Positions 11,294-23,234 of a stretch of DNA of 64,000 nucleotides are shown in pieces; position 1 is the first letter of the stretch, and each line of letters starts with the position of its first letter. The position numbers were made by a program, and so were the translations under genes. This stretch comes from Lasioglossum baleicum (taxonomy: Eukaryota; Arthropoda; Insecta; Hymenoptera; Halictidae): positions 11,422,001 through 11,486,000 of the forward strand of contig NC_134934.1 of NCBI RefSeq assembly GCF_051020765.1, read 5' to 3'. The notes under the pieces were generated by a model, which was not told the origin of the DNA, did no database searches, and worked only from the letters and a program-made list of their open reading frames with translations.

Positions 11294-14134
11294 GTTAGCC
11301 TTTGTTGACAGGAAGGTCTACGGCCCCGTCGACATTACAAGCGATTCTTGTTTTTGTTTTGCCGATAAACAAAATCGATGTACGAACACGCACCGCTATT
11401 TCTAAATGGATAGCGATCACGAGAAACAGAGCGAAGAGCGACGATCGTCCAGCACCATTGGCTATTTCGTTTATGTTAAAACCGTTAAAAGTTTGTGCGT
11501 TATGCACTCCTTTTTGTTCATCTGCCTGTTCCTCGTTTTAGTTTCGTACGGTAAAAGTACTGTGAAATTAAGAGGAAGTCGAAAATGAAACCTTTCAGTT
11601 GAGGCTTCGTTCTCAAGGAAAACAAGTTTGGAATGTCCTAAACCACGCGGCGCTATTAAAGGGGCACAGTCTGATCATGAATGTCCGTATCTACTGGTGC
11701 GTGTTTAATTTCGAGCTCAACACTTCTTGCGTTCTATGTATACTGTGTACGAATGATCGAAAATGTCAGAGAGGGAGATGGGTGCAAGAGGAAAATCTTT
11801 TCCCATTGATACTCGGTACTTGAGGGAATCTTGTAGTTAGGTAAATATCGTCGGCAGCGAGTGATAACTCGATAGCGGTCCATTAACTTTTGCAATTAGC
11901 CGGGGAACTCGATACAGTAGCACAGCAATATCGCGCGGATCCATAGAAGCGGAGAGAACCGCGGCAGTCTAGGGCAATTAGTTGTGTTTGGAAATTTCAT
12001 ATACACTCTGGAGGAGTGCGTGTACACTGTACACGGACGAGTGCCGTTTCCGGCGTTTGTTCCCGACGAAAGTTCAGCGACGGTTGTTTCAAGTGGCCCG
12101 GTCCACGTGCAACTAACTTTTTTCACGCTAATGAGCACGCGGAGATGGAATGAACCGTAACTGCATTGCCATTTACAATTCCTCGAGCTCCCTGCCCCCC
12201 TCGGACGCAATCTGCCCGCCGCGCCGCAGTGCGAGAAACATAAACGCACCACCCGAAAATACTCCCCACAGTGATCTAAAACGCGAAATTTCGTGTAGCC
12301 GAAACGAATAAACTTGGCAAAGACCGTGTTCAGCTCCCGAATTTTGAATATGAAAGTTTCCCTGCTGTTCCCCGATCTTCTTCCAGCGAAACAATCGCAC
12401 CGGAGAAATATCATTTCGCGGATAGTCGTTTCGAAGACGCAACAGCGCACGAAACTTCTGAACGACCCTGTACATCCTCGGAACCGTTCCTACAGCGAAT
12501 CGAAGTTATTTTTCCGACAAGCAGGAGCTCCGAATAGCGAACAGGCGGATCCGATACATTTACGGTGCTTCGAACTTCGGGTACAGAGCGATTCAAAAAC
12601 TATCCAACAGTTTTACGAACGTGTGCCACGTATCGAAGTTCCTCCGGGTAGAATTCTTTTATGGCTGGATTAAAGATGGAGACATTTCCGATAAGCGATA
12701 AACTATATGGATGAGTTAGTAACTTTCCAACGACTCATCGTCGACTCACGCGATTTCCTTCCTGATCTACATTCGGCTACTATTTTACACGTGTTCACTG
12801 ACCGAACACTGAAAATTATTCATCTGTGCCGATCGAGTGATCGATCGACAGATTGGCGGCTGTCGAACAATCATCTCCAAGAATTCCAATAATGTAATCA
12901 ACATTCCGAAGATAAAGCTTATCACAGGGATTACTTGTTCGATACTTTTAGAAAACAAAAATCCTAATGAAATTCGGTTCAAGCAAGGATATCATAAATG
13001 GAATTAATTAATTTAAGTATTAACTGACACGTGATAGGTGAGTTTTTAAAAGCGCCGATTTTAAGAATTGACCGTGAAAGACTTGCGCGATGTGTTCGGG
13101 CACTATTCAATATTATTGTAAACAAGCCTCTGCAGCGTACAGTATTTAACGATTTAACGGCGCTTGTTAGAAATAACATTGAATGAGTTGGTAAAAAAAT
13201 TGAAAAGGAACCTTGAAGCGTGCATTATCGTTAACGATCTACAATTATGTTCGTTGTAGTGTGCAAAATCAGTTGCAGTAGTAATTTTCCAACAATTCTT
13301 TCTACAAACATTTTCCTACGTAGAATTATATCAGTGTCTTCGAAGTTTTTCATGTTCAAACGCTATGATGTTAATCAGACTGCGGATCTCTATGCATCTA
13401 TGGCTTCTGAAGATTTTCACAAAAGGGTAGAATATCGAATTCGGCAGAATTTAATACAATTTTTGTCTATTTCAAATTCGTCTAGAAAAACATAAAATTC
13501 CATAAACGTCCGCAGCAAACGAGACAACAAACGAGGTACGAATATAGTCGAAGAAAGTGTACGAATTCGATGGAGAAAAAGATCACAACACGGTAACGTT
13601 AGCAAGAGCGATGCATTGGATTGCAAGAATTGCATTGACAACGATCGCACAAAAGTAAGTGTTAAGAAGGTAACTATAAAATTAGTGTGTAACGCGCGAC
13701 ATATCTGTGATATGTATGTAAACAGAAATATCTGTATCAATAGACCATCTTAATACATACCCGAGTAGTTGTATTATTGATTGTAAAGATATTAAAACCA
13801 AATGTACAAACGCTTCTCTCATAAGTTATCAATAACAATAAGGACCGCGCGATAGGACGACGCACACGTCAACGATTTCCTATCTGACAATTAGTCGAAG
13901 ACTTTAGCGGTTGTTCCGTCGATCTACCGTTTCGCTAACCTGTTCCAGGAACAATGATCAGCGGCACACGCTTGTTCTGTTTCATTTTGCGCATGGTCTG
14001 GTTTCGCAAGCGTCTACTTACGAGCTGTGCTGTAGATTGTTGACGTGCGTGTGTAAGAACTCATTTTCCGTGGGTCGCTTGAGCGGCTGATAATGGTTGT
14101 GGCCGTTCACAAAGTCGCCGTTCGTGAAGGGCAT
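2023..14134 (-). CDS. PNP: purine nucleoside phosphorylase, 6 exons
   Basis: Cytosolic trimeric enzyme that phosphorolyses inosine and guanosine to the free base and ribose-1-phosphate in purine salvage. Coding exons, in transcript order: 14022-14134, 5481-5575, 5122-5300, 4260-4435, 2496-2686, 2023-2252. All junctions are GT/AG and in phase, giving 327 aa. Visible family signatures are the phosphate loop GSGLG (residues 66-70), NAAGG, GPNFETVAE with the substrate-binding Glu at 235, the base-binding Asn 277 in SLITN, and His 291 in NHEEV. These align with human Ser33, Glu201, Asn243 and His257 at a constant offset of 34, caused by a longer N-terminus. The first exon encodes about 38 residues and is split from the rest by 8.4 kb. 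I chose the ATG at 14134; the frame stays open to an upstream ATG at 14512, but that extension looks like GC-rich 5' UTR. Confidence 0.93.
2336..2467. mobile_element. 132-bp MITE with 12-bp TIR, in PNP intron 5
   Basis: Starts TAGACTGCGGAT and ends ATCCGCAGTCTA, a perfect 12-bp terminal inverted repeat, followed inside by a T-rich stretch and a GCAT motif. It fills over half of the 243-bp intron between the last two PNP exons. The same ends recur at 61509-61638 and as single ends elsewhere in the window, so it is a dispersed family. The superfamily is unknown. Confidence 0.75.
2778..4017. repeat. possible element bounded by inverted TTTGCACTC motifs
   Basis: PNP intron 4 (2687-4259) holds TAACCCTTTGCACTC at 2778-2792 and its inverse GAGTGCAAAGGGTA at 4004-4017. 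A similar inward-facing pair occurs at 18830 and 19743. The interval holds no recognisable coding sequence, so this may be a non-autonomous element or chance placement of a common repeat motif. Confidence 0.35.
5951..6236. repeat. two ~96-bp direct repeats, 190-bp period
   Basis: 5951-6046 and 6141-6236 share the same ~96-bp sequence with roughly ten differences (core GCTGAAAAGATCAGA, then ATGGCTGCGCCAGATCG). The second copy starts with the palindrome GAACAATCG-C-CGATTGTTC at 6142-6160. No coding content is visible. Confidence 0.8.
6934..7108. repeat. small inverted-repeat element
   Basis: GTGGGATCTCGGAGACCCCCG near 6938-6958 is the approximate inverse of GTCGGGGTCTAAGAGAACCCAC near 7078-7100, giving imperfect ~21-bp arms around an AT-rich centre. 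A perfect 9-bp stem (ATTAAACCT/AGGTTTAAT) lies just outside at 7116-7142. It looks MITE-like; the family is unknown. Confidence 0.45.
8631..8654. repeat. GC block (GCGGC)n
   Basis: Short run of CGGCG units with no A and almost no T. It is the first of about eight such blocks between 8.6 and 23 kb; the others are at 14180-14198, 16577-16600, 19633-19658, 21380-21398, 21731-21770, 22059-22084 and 22899-22930. Confidence 0.7.
9189..9788 (+). pseudogene. degenerate Tc1-like transposon, 3' part
   Basis: The frame around 9216-9320 reads NVLNWRAKSLNLNIIQNVWG, which resembles the WPARSPDLNPIENVWG block near the end of Tc1-type DD34E transposases. The frame is then broken by stops. The 3' end at 9753-9788 reads GTGTCTTATCATTTTGACCAACAGTG followed by TA, a typical Tc1 terminal repeat and TA target. 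No matching 5' end is visible, so the copy is truncated and inactive. Confidence 0.75.
10772..10941. repeat. short local duplication
   Basis: GAATGTGTCATTT followed by CTGCGGATTAATGGACTTGC occurs at 10774-10813 and again at 10897-10936 (about 125 bp apart). A neighbouring motif GTGCCCATAATTATGAAAGT at 10679 also occurs near 8036 with one change. These appear to be fragments of dispersed repeats in PNP intron 1. Confidence 0.6.
11262..11295. repeat. CTG/CTA trinucleotide microsatellite
   Basis: About eleven CTG-type repeats interrupted by one CTA, in PNP intron 1. No open frame suggests that it is translated. Confidence 0.85.
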
Positions 14135-15252
14135 TGTTCCTTGGCGATCGTGTGCGATTGGTTGGCCTAAGGGCACCGGCGCGACGCGGCGCGGCGTCGA
14201 AACGGAATGCGTTTCGCGAGTAGTAGAAGAAAATCGCAGGTTTTCTGCGATGGCGGGACAAAGAGGTTCCCTCGTTGAGTAATCGCGAAAGTGTGAGTGT
14301 CCGCGTCGGAGTAACACGAGTTTCCACGTCGAAATTTGACTGTCCAGTGACCGCTGTGCTCGGACCTGTAGCTGTCTTATATCGATGCGCGGCACGAGTG
14401 AAAAAATTCGAGTTACGCCGAGCCGACCAATCATTTCGGACGCACAACACGGCCTCCCTCCAATCGGAACGGAGATCGGAACGGTCAGAAAGTCGCTGGG
14501 AGGTAGGGGCACGCGATGATAACCTATTACGAACTAAATGCTCCAATTGCCACCGCTGCGTCGGCCACTGTTTGCTTCTCTTCTCTTTGTGACAATAACT
14601 CGCCTACGAAGACCGGCGACGCGACGCTCGCGTCACCTGCCGATCTCGCTCGATCTTGACGATCTTCGCGGCCTCCGCTGCACTCCTCGCTCCCTATCTC
14701 CTCGCAATTTCACTCGCAGAATACTTGGCTCGAATCACCTCACGAATTTACTTCACGAATTAGAATTATGTACAAGGTAATTCGATTACATTTCTATCAT
14801 ATTCAATTATGTATATCGTAATTCGAAATTCAGTCGCGCTTCGTTCAATTCGATTGCAATGTAATTTGCATTTCTGCTCTCTCGTTCAATTAAATCACAA
14901 TGTAATTTGTAATGTTGGTCTCTCCTCTTTTATTTCAGCTGGAGCATTATGATCTGATGTATGATAATATCTCCTCAGGTGCACAAATACTAGTCGCCCC
15001 CAACCCAACGTGAATGCTGGTTTTTGTCATTTTTAATTTATTCATGAATTCAGTTGTGCTGGGTGTACAAATGAATTCGTGGATCTCGCTATTAACGAAA
15101 CTTTGGTTGTATACGCCCGTGGTTGATCTTGAATGATCGTTCGGGCCTTGTTGTGTTTGCACCGCGAGGTGCCCCCTAAGGATTGTTCGAAGGATCACCT
15201 TCCAACTTGGAAGGACTAAAGGCAAGGCAAGAGTACCATACATATATGACTA

Positions 15253-15612
15253 TACAGGGTGTCCCAAAATTCGTGAAAATCCCGAAAGGGGGTGGTTCCT
15301 CACACCATTTCAAGCGACATTTTCCTTTGCAAAAATGTTATCCGCGGCTTTGTTTAGGAGTTATTAACGAAAAACACGGACCAATCAGAGCGCGACCTAG
15401 ACGCGAGTTGCCACAGTCGACTCGGCGCGCCAAGTGTCTATTGGCCGACTGTGGCAACTCGCGTCTAGGTCCCGCTCTGATTGGTCCGTGTTTTTCGTTA
15501 ATAACTCCTAAACAAAGCCGCGGATAACATTTTTGCAAAGGAAAATGTCGCTTGAAATGGTGTGAGGAACCACCCCCTTTCGGGATTTTCACGAATTTTG
15601 GGACACCCTGTA
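15253..15612. mobile_element. 360-bp foldback MITE, TA-flanked
   Basis: Nearly perfect palindrome: the ~165-bp arms begin CAGGGTGTCCCAAAAT, end ATTTTGGGACACCCTG, and are flanked by TA on both sides. I can see one clear arm mismatch. The loop is about 25 bp. TA targets suggest mobilisation by a Tc1/mariner-type transposase (inference). A diverged full copy is at 45066-45391, and single right ends lie at 45541-45582 and 52441-52524. Overlapping open frames on both strands here are only the arms being read twice. Confidence 0.88.
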
Positions 15613-18600
15613 TGTATTTACCCTATCCTATATGTGTACACAAGTGAGAGCGAGACTGTTGCTACGATTACATGGTGGCAAACAAGATCTAAGATGTGAA
15701 CTAAGCGGAGTCTAAGATGTAGTCGGTTGCAGTCTACGGTGCAGTCTATGGTGCAGTCTAACTGGAGGACCGAGAGTTCGCATACTTATACATACATACT
15801 TATCACAGCTCGTTCCTCTCCACCTCTACAGGTCTTCATCCCTACTTTTTCGCCGATTTGGGGGTGGACGGAGCTAAACCTAGGTGCTTGAAGCGGTCCC
15901 GAAGATTCGCCAAGGCCGAACATTTGTAAAGCCCAGCAAACGACTCTTTTCGGCGTTCTATCAGTGCGCAATAGCGATGTCCCTACCATAAAAGGTCGCC
16001 CAGCGCTACATTGATTTACAAATCTTTTATACCTATGTAGCTAATTCGAGATCTATTAGTTGCTTGCAGGTGCAGGAACTGCACAGTATTTTGGTTGATC
16101 GTGAATAATCAATAAATTATCGAATAGCTTGAAACTAAGTCGATCTTAATCTGCATGTAACTCGAAAGCAGCAGATGTTATGATCTAGATTTAAAGGAAC
16201 ATGCAGCTGGAATTGCAGCTAAAGCTTATCAGTGGAACTGCGTCTTCTTGAACTCCATTAGGTCGTGGGAACACTGATGAAATTCGGTTCAAGGAACTGT
16301 ATCGTGAACAAAATTAATTGTCATCTGTAGCAGAGTACGATGATAAAGAGAAGATAGACTTCGCAATGATCTCGGAGGAAACTCGTACACATTACTCGGC
16401 TAATCGTCGGCCGAGTTCCATTCGCTTTCTCTTGATCTTTCTTCGAGAGAAACAGATCTTTTCTCCGCAGATTAGATATTTCGCCGTTACCGCCTTCCTC
16501 TGATCTCGTTTTGCCGGTGTAATTTCAACCTGTTGCTTCCAGAATTTCAAGTTCTTTCGTTAGCTGACTGTTGGACCGCCGCGCCGCGCCGCGCCGCCGC
16601 TTCAGGAGTATACTCCGCTCTTCCGGATGACCGAACCACCCTGTTCTTATCCTCTAACACTCTAACTCGTCCTCAACACCTCGAAACCCTGAAGAATCCG
16701 CGTCCACTATCCGACCTAATGTGGTCCTCGCAGGAATAGCTGTGCAAGTTAAAACAGTAAAGAAATTTTAAAATAGAAATAATATTAATAAATAATATAA
16801 TAAATTAAGATCATTGAAGAAAACAATTTTAATCTGTCTGCTGCTCTATGGAAGAATGTGGAATAAAAACATGCAAAACATCTGAGATCTTGTTATTCAA
16901 TACAAACGAATTGTATAACGCAAGAAGTGACAAATATTGATGCTGCAGTCTGCACAAAGGAATACTAACTCGCATCAATATCAATCAGGTTAAGAAAAAT
17001 GTTTTATAGAGAGATATAAACGTGACAGGGCAGCAGAAACTGAGCAGAAACGCACAAACTGGCGCTATCTATCAATTTGTACTCTTGCACAGTTTATTTA
17101 TTCTATGTCCAGACGACAACGAGGAAACTGTCTACAAACGTTTCAAGCTCGGAGAGCCTGAATTATGTATTCACAATGAATTGCAATTATCATCAGTTTT
17201 AAACTGTACAATTAAGTTTACAGGCATCTCAAGCTGAAAGAACCTAAACTATTATCATAGCTTCCAGGGATGTGTATAATCATCTAACAAAATCGCACAG
17301 TATTCCAGAAAGCCGAAAACCTGGTCATGGGACCATTTTTCGCTTGCGATAATCGGAAAGCAGATTCTGTATCGAGTAAAATTCCTCTGGAGGAGGAAAC
17401 CTGCCCCAGCGAACGCCGATGGCCGATAGACCGCGCGCGTCAAATGATCGTGAATGGGGCGTTTGAAATAGTTTGAATCAATGCCAAGGGCAGCAGCGTG
17501 GTTTCCGCGGGAAGAACGAGGACCTGCTGTCACCGGGAATCGCGGAACGACAGTGTCGCCGATCCTGATCTCAAATTTATCCGAATATCAATCACTAGCC
17601 GATGGTGTTTCCCGGTCAGGCGGGGCTGGTATCGGGAAATCCCGTGGCAGATTTACGTCCGGGACGATGTCACGTGCACCAATTTGCCAGGATCCGAATT
17701 TTGGCCGGTTCCTGGCGCGGCCTGCTCTCCTTGTAATGAGCTCGTTATGGCCAATTAGCCGGGAGGGGGAGGGGGAGGGAGGCCACCTTGAATCGCCGGA
17801 AATTTAACGACCCTCGACTCAACGATTGATATTACCGTTCTCACTTTCGACTTTTGACCGGCTGGAGAAACGGGTCCGTTCTCATAACTCCGCGAGAGAT
17901 TAGCATCGATCTGGACCTCGTCGCAGCTGTTGCATCACGGACCAATGGTTAAACACAAAGAACCGAGGAAGAAAACCCAGGTCGAAGAAAGAGGAAGCTT
18001 TGCTTGTACTTACGCGGAGGATTCAATCTTCGGGATCGTTGCACACGGGAGATTTGACACACGAACGATCACATTTTATTTACTTAGTAGTCGCCCTTAC
18101 GGTAATACAGTAGAACCTCGATTATCCAGGCCTCTGTAAAGTAAGATTCTCGATAAAATGGGCTACCTTGAGCACACCGCAGAATTTTAAAAAATTGCTA
18201 TGATTTGATTCTGAAAAATGAATGTATAACATGTGTATTTTTGTATATTTTCTAACTCGTAGGACACGTCCTGGTGTCTTCTTGTCCGGAACAGATTGTT
18301 TCGGTACATTCCCGCCAATATGTATAACTGCCTCGGGGTTCTGCTACCTCATTATCCTAATTGTATACATAGATACGTTACTGTTTTGGTCGCGCATGCG
18401 CGGGAAAATTCTTTATCGTCTTACAATTAGAATGACACTTGATTGTCGAGAAATCGTTTATGGCCGCGGTGAATCGCGAACAGAGATCTACAAAGGTGTT
18501 TGCCTTCGATCTTTCCACAAAGTATTCTATTGTATCGGACGCTGCTATCGTCGCGTCGCGTCGCAGCGATTGAACTGTTCGAAGAAGAACGGAAAGCTTC

Positions 18601-18829
18601 GTCGTGGTAAACAATTTGTTAATCCATCCACTTATCGATAATCGTCAACCACCAGCGGATGCGGATTGATCGATCGTGTTGTCGACTCCAAGATTGTTTA
18701 TCGCTCCGACCTGCTTCATTGTTCTTCGACTTCGATGAATAAGCCTCTCGGTTTCCACGATCGACAAAGAAACGTGATTCTTGGAGGTTGATTAATTGGA
18801 AAAATGTTTGGTGTAATTGTTAACCCTTT

Positions 18830-19743
18830 GCACTCGCGGAGCCATTTCAACTCGAAAATTAAACTATCCCTATAACTTTTGAAATTTCACAGATAGGTAT
18901 AAAATTGCTATAATACCTCGTACAATAGTTAAATTTTTAATAATCGATTAGTAGACTACGGATCTTTGTGCGTTTATAGCATCTGAAAATTTTCAAAAAA
19001 TGTTTCAACGTAAAATTAAATAGAACTTCGTACGATTTTTATTTATTCCAGAGCTACGAAGGCTACTACCACTGAAAACAAGATTTTATTTAATTCGACT
19101 TTCTTAAAATGTACTTGGAAAAATTGAGAATCGCAACATATGAACATATCTAATAATATAAGCAATATTTTAAATAATGGTACAACAATTTTTAGTGGCG
19201 TCTCTCAGAGTCACCATTCGAGCGCGCTGAGGACTGATAGAGATGATAGGGAGCATTAAAAAATGAATTATTTTGTCGTGCGCACTAGTCGAAAACGGGA
19301 CGAATTTTTCGGAGAACCTAATTGTACATCGATCTCGCTCGTTCTATCGCGCGCCGGATGAGCCGCGATAAGAGAACCCTCTGCGATAATTTTTCTCTAA
19401 AAACTCTTCTCCTTTTTTTCAGTAAAATATACATTTGTTCCTGTCAGTTATCGCGGGACGAATGGCCGGCAATCGGCGTACATCTTCCGGAACCGCTTTT
19501 TCCTCGGTATAAGACGGATATTGCCGAAGAGAAATGGGCTGGCTGAAAAGAGTATTCCACCCCCGCAGTAACTTTAACCCCCCGGAGCCTTATTTATTAC
19601 CCCCGCCGCAGAGTGTTCGATCAAAATTGAAACGCCGTGCCGCGCCGCGCCGCGCCGAAGGGATTTTTTACGCACCCGTTGAAAACAGCGAAGTGCATTG
19701 TAATATGAAACAGAGCTTTGCAACTCCGAGTGCAAAGTGTTAA
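18830..19743. repeat. possible element with inverted TTAACCCTTTGCACTCG ends
   Basis: TTAACCCTTTGCACTCG at 18830-18846 faces an imperfect inverse, CGAGTGCAAAGTGTTAA, at 19727-19743. The interval includes a degenerate TAGACTACGGAT motif near 18954 and a GC block near 19640. No transposase is visible. The boundary call rests only on the two end motifs. Confidence 0.4.
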
Positions 19744-20524
19744 GAGAGTGACGAACATTATCCCTTGAACTATCTATGTATAAACCCAGCAATCACTTCT
19801 ATATACAACTCTTTGTCCACGATTGCGAATCAATAATAATCGTTCGAATATGGTATATTAACTCGCCGCGGATTAGCTGTCGCGTCGGTTTATAAAAATA
19901 ATCGCCGCAACAGCAGACAGGTCGATCAAACAGCGTTTTAACGAGATATTAAAAGTTGTCGCTATCTGGGATCGGTGACACGAATCTCCGGGCGCGGGCG
20001 GCGATTATCGATCGGGATCTGTCGTTCAAAGATCAACTTTGAGAGATCCAACAGCCACGGAAGTCGGCGGGGGGGGGGGTTCGAAGAAGGACGTGACGCG
20101 ACGCGCGACGCGCGTCGGCGGCGCTGACCCCGAGCACTGTACCGATCAACGAACGATATTTTTCAAGAATCTTGTTCAAGTGCAGTCGCGTTTCCCCCGC
20201 GACGCACGATTCAGCGTTGTTTACTCCGTTTTGTTTCTCACCAGTCCAAAGATAAAACACGCGAGGAGAGCGAACCATTCAGAACTGGTTGTCTCCCGGA
20301 ATGATGCTTCGACAGCCAAGGTCGTTGCAACCTGTTCTCGTCGGTAACACTTGGATTAAATTAGAGATCGTTCGCGATCGTAAACCTGTTCACCCTCGGA
20401 AATATTGTCAAGATCATAGTTGTGTTGAATTACAATTGAACTTCACTAGAATTCTAATTAGAAAGTAATTCTATCACATTCTATTCGATTATTTCGTAAT
20501 TCGAAATTCTATCGCTTCATTCAA

Positions 20525-21101
20525 TTAACGCTAAACCTACCTAGTATGGTATTATAAAAATAACAAAATTAAATTTATTTATATTTTGTGCGATTTTTAC
20601 TATAATACATATTGTATATGTATGCATGTGCCGCTCACTTGCCAAATCGATTAACTCCATAAAACAGAAAGTGGAGAAATGCGATGAAATAATATACATT
20701 GTTTTTCAAAATTTCCTTTAAAATAAGAATTGAAATAAATATGCATATAAATACAGATGTAGCTTTCATATGTATACCGACACGCAGAATGAATAAGATA
20801 GGGGATAGCCTTGGTGTAATCGTTATTGATATCACAACTTTTCGGTGACTAAGGGGGTTAATCGATTTGACAAGTGAAAAAAAATAAAAAATGTTATGAC
20901 TGAACCAAGTTCTTTGACACTTAAATTTAAAATATTTCAAAAAGTGGAGTTAATCGATTTGGCCAGTGAACGGCTCATATACTGGAGTCAAAAAATATAT
21001 ATCAAATAAATTCCCATGAAAACACCTTTACAATTTCAATAATTGTCAAATAAAAAATCTAAAATGGGTCATTTGACCTTTCGTGGTAGGTTTAGCGTTA
21101 A
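20525..21101. mobile_element. 577-bp foldback element, 17-bp perfect TIR
   Basis: TTAACGCTAAACCTACC at 20525-20541 is exactly inverted at 21085-21101. A second internal inverted pair (CGCTCACTTGCCAAATCG near 20632 and its near-inverse near 20950-20975) strengthens the foldback structure. No transposase frame is present, so this is a non-autonomous element of unknown superfamily. Confidence 0.75.
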
Positions 21102-22898
21102 CGGTGACGGGTGGTAAACACATTCGTGTTTTGTCATCGCCCAGTTGGTTGTGCGTATGTTTTGGCTTTAACTTTTAACTAAACAGTTTTGTGGATTTAT
21201 CTAGGGTGGTTCTGTGCGTTTATCTAGGACGGTCCCTGCCAGAGATGATCTTGAACAGCTGTTTGTCATCCGTAACACCTACTTCCCTTTTTACGGCGTT
21301 GACCGTAAAAATGTTCAGTAGTGCCGATCGTTCGTCTTTCAGCAGCCCACTGCGTTTGACACGCTGATACAAGGCCGGCCCGCGGCGCGGCGCGGCGAGC
21401 AGGCGAAAGTGTGAGAGCAGTGCGTATCGAATTAAAAAGCAAAGAAAAACACTGGTGGAAGCCATGCCGAAACTTGCAAATTATGGTTCGCCTGTGAGGG
21501 CGGGACGCGTCCGGCCAAGGGGTGAGGTCGAACAGACTGTAAATTCAGGTTTCCAGCTGCAGAGGCCGGGCCCAAGCTACTTTGCGATGCAACGAGTAAT
21601 GCATAATTTCGCTGATCGCCTACAAAGAACTGCGACCCTTTGCTCGTAAACAAATTTCGGCGGAGAGCGATGCTGCGGGACAGATTCTCGGCACCGCGAA
21701 ACTTTCCTAATTGAAACTTTATACAGTTCCGCAGCCGCGCTGCGCCGCGCCGCCGCGACGCGACGCTCCGCGCCCCAGGAAAAAAGGCTAGAGGAGCGAA
21801 AGGGTAGCCCCCGGAACTTTCGAAATGCTATTCAACGGGGAATCGGTTCGATGGAAGTGGCAACTCGACTCGTTGCTCGTGGCACTCGTCGAATCTTAAT
21901 TTCTTTGTCGCCAACGCTGTTCGACTAAATCTCTGAATGAAATCGAGCAATTTTCCGTCAGCTTGACCTTTCGTTGTCATCAGACAAGGAATTTATGATG
22001 TCCAGTCTTGTCAAACCTAGAACAATTAGTCGTGGAACGACCGACCCAGTATGCAGACGACGCGCGGCGCAGCGCGGCGCACAGTCAGGTAAACCGATGA
22101 ATTTTCTGTCAAAATAAAGGAACATTAAAGGCCATATTTGTTGGCAATATTTTATGGGTTATACTTTTGTATATTAGATCTTCTATAATACATAATTATG
22201 TAAAACATGGAGTATTTTCTATTCATCATCTTTAAGCACCTTCCATCAACGAGATGACATGTCTTAAAAATCGATTGGTTGTGTGAAATTTTCGAATAAA
22301 AACGCTTCATGTCAATAATAAAGATGCACGAGATATCTCGTCCATAGCATCGTTTGAAAGGGTTAATTAGGCTTTTATTGCGTAACCGATGATCACGGTT
22401 CCTGTCCTTCGCGAGAGATTCACGCGTGCATCCTAAATGTGCGCTTCGATCTCGTGATGCGCGAAATGTTTTCGTTTCGGGCCGGAGCGGACGAGAGGCG
22501 ACCACAAGTTGCCAAGTTGTCGCGTCGATGTAAAATTCCTACACGCATCGCTTCTTTTAATCGCCTTGGCGATAATTATAATAAGAACGAAGTTAGGAAA
22601 TTGTCGCGACCCCCTATCCGCTGGGGTTCTCTGTTTATCAGTGACCCCCTCCAGTACATTATCGGCGGGAAAAGTTTAGGCACGTAATCGCGTGTAAACA
22701 TTACGCTCGACCCCGGCCGTGGATAGCGCATCAGAATAATTGCGCTCGCTCGCCGCGAAAATCGCTTCGGCGGTCCCGTGATTTACGCTCGGCGAAATGA
22801 AATTCTGCCGCGCAAAAACCGTGGCCGCTCGGCGCGACGAAAAAGGAATAACGACAATGACAACGGCCGAAATAAATTGCGATGCGTTCCTTCCTTCG

Positions 22899-22930
22899 CG
22901 ACGCCGCGCCGCGCCGCGCCGCCCGCGCCA
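22899..22930. repeat. GC block (GCCGC)n
   Basis: ACGCCGCGCCGCGCCGCGCC run continuing into GCCCGCGCC. It is the last of the GC blocks listed at 8631-8654, and no comparable run is visible to the right of it. Confidence 0.7.
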
Positions 22931-23234
22931 TTGCGTGCTCATCGGTCGCGTGCGCTCGCGAATCGTTGATCCAGGTTATTAGATAGACCCAGCATCGACG
23001 TAATATGTATTTACCAGTAATTGAAACCCCGATAGAGATAAACACGACTTTCGCGGAATTATTATACATTTTGATAATGTCTAACGGACAGCGATTTCGA
23101 CATTTCTTCGCTGAAAGCTGTTCACACGTTCGCTGCTACTGTCCTGTGACAGTTCTACATACTTACCTGTGTTAGAGTACATATGTATATCGTGATGAGA
23201 TCTGAATCACTTCGAATCGCTTCGATTCAATATT

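Larger units (their letters stand above)
5576..14021 (-). other. PNP intron 1 (8.4 kb)
   Basis: Large first intron, from donor GTAAGT at 14021 to the acceptor at 5576. It holds a local duplication (5951-6236), a degenerate Tc1 copy (9189-9788), a small inverted-repeat element (6938-7102), a second duplication (10772-10941), a CTG microsatellite (11262-11295) and a GC block (8631-8654). I see no convincing gene inside it, although a 228-codon open frame runs through 6514-7200. Confidence 0.7.

Noticed and set aside
14135..14512. N-terminal extension of PNP to the ATG at 14512
   Set aside because: The frame is open, but the added 126 residues are Arg/Ser-rich and unlike any PNP. The ATG at 14134 already gives a full enzyme.
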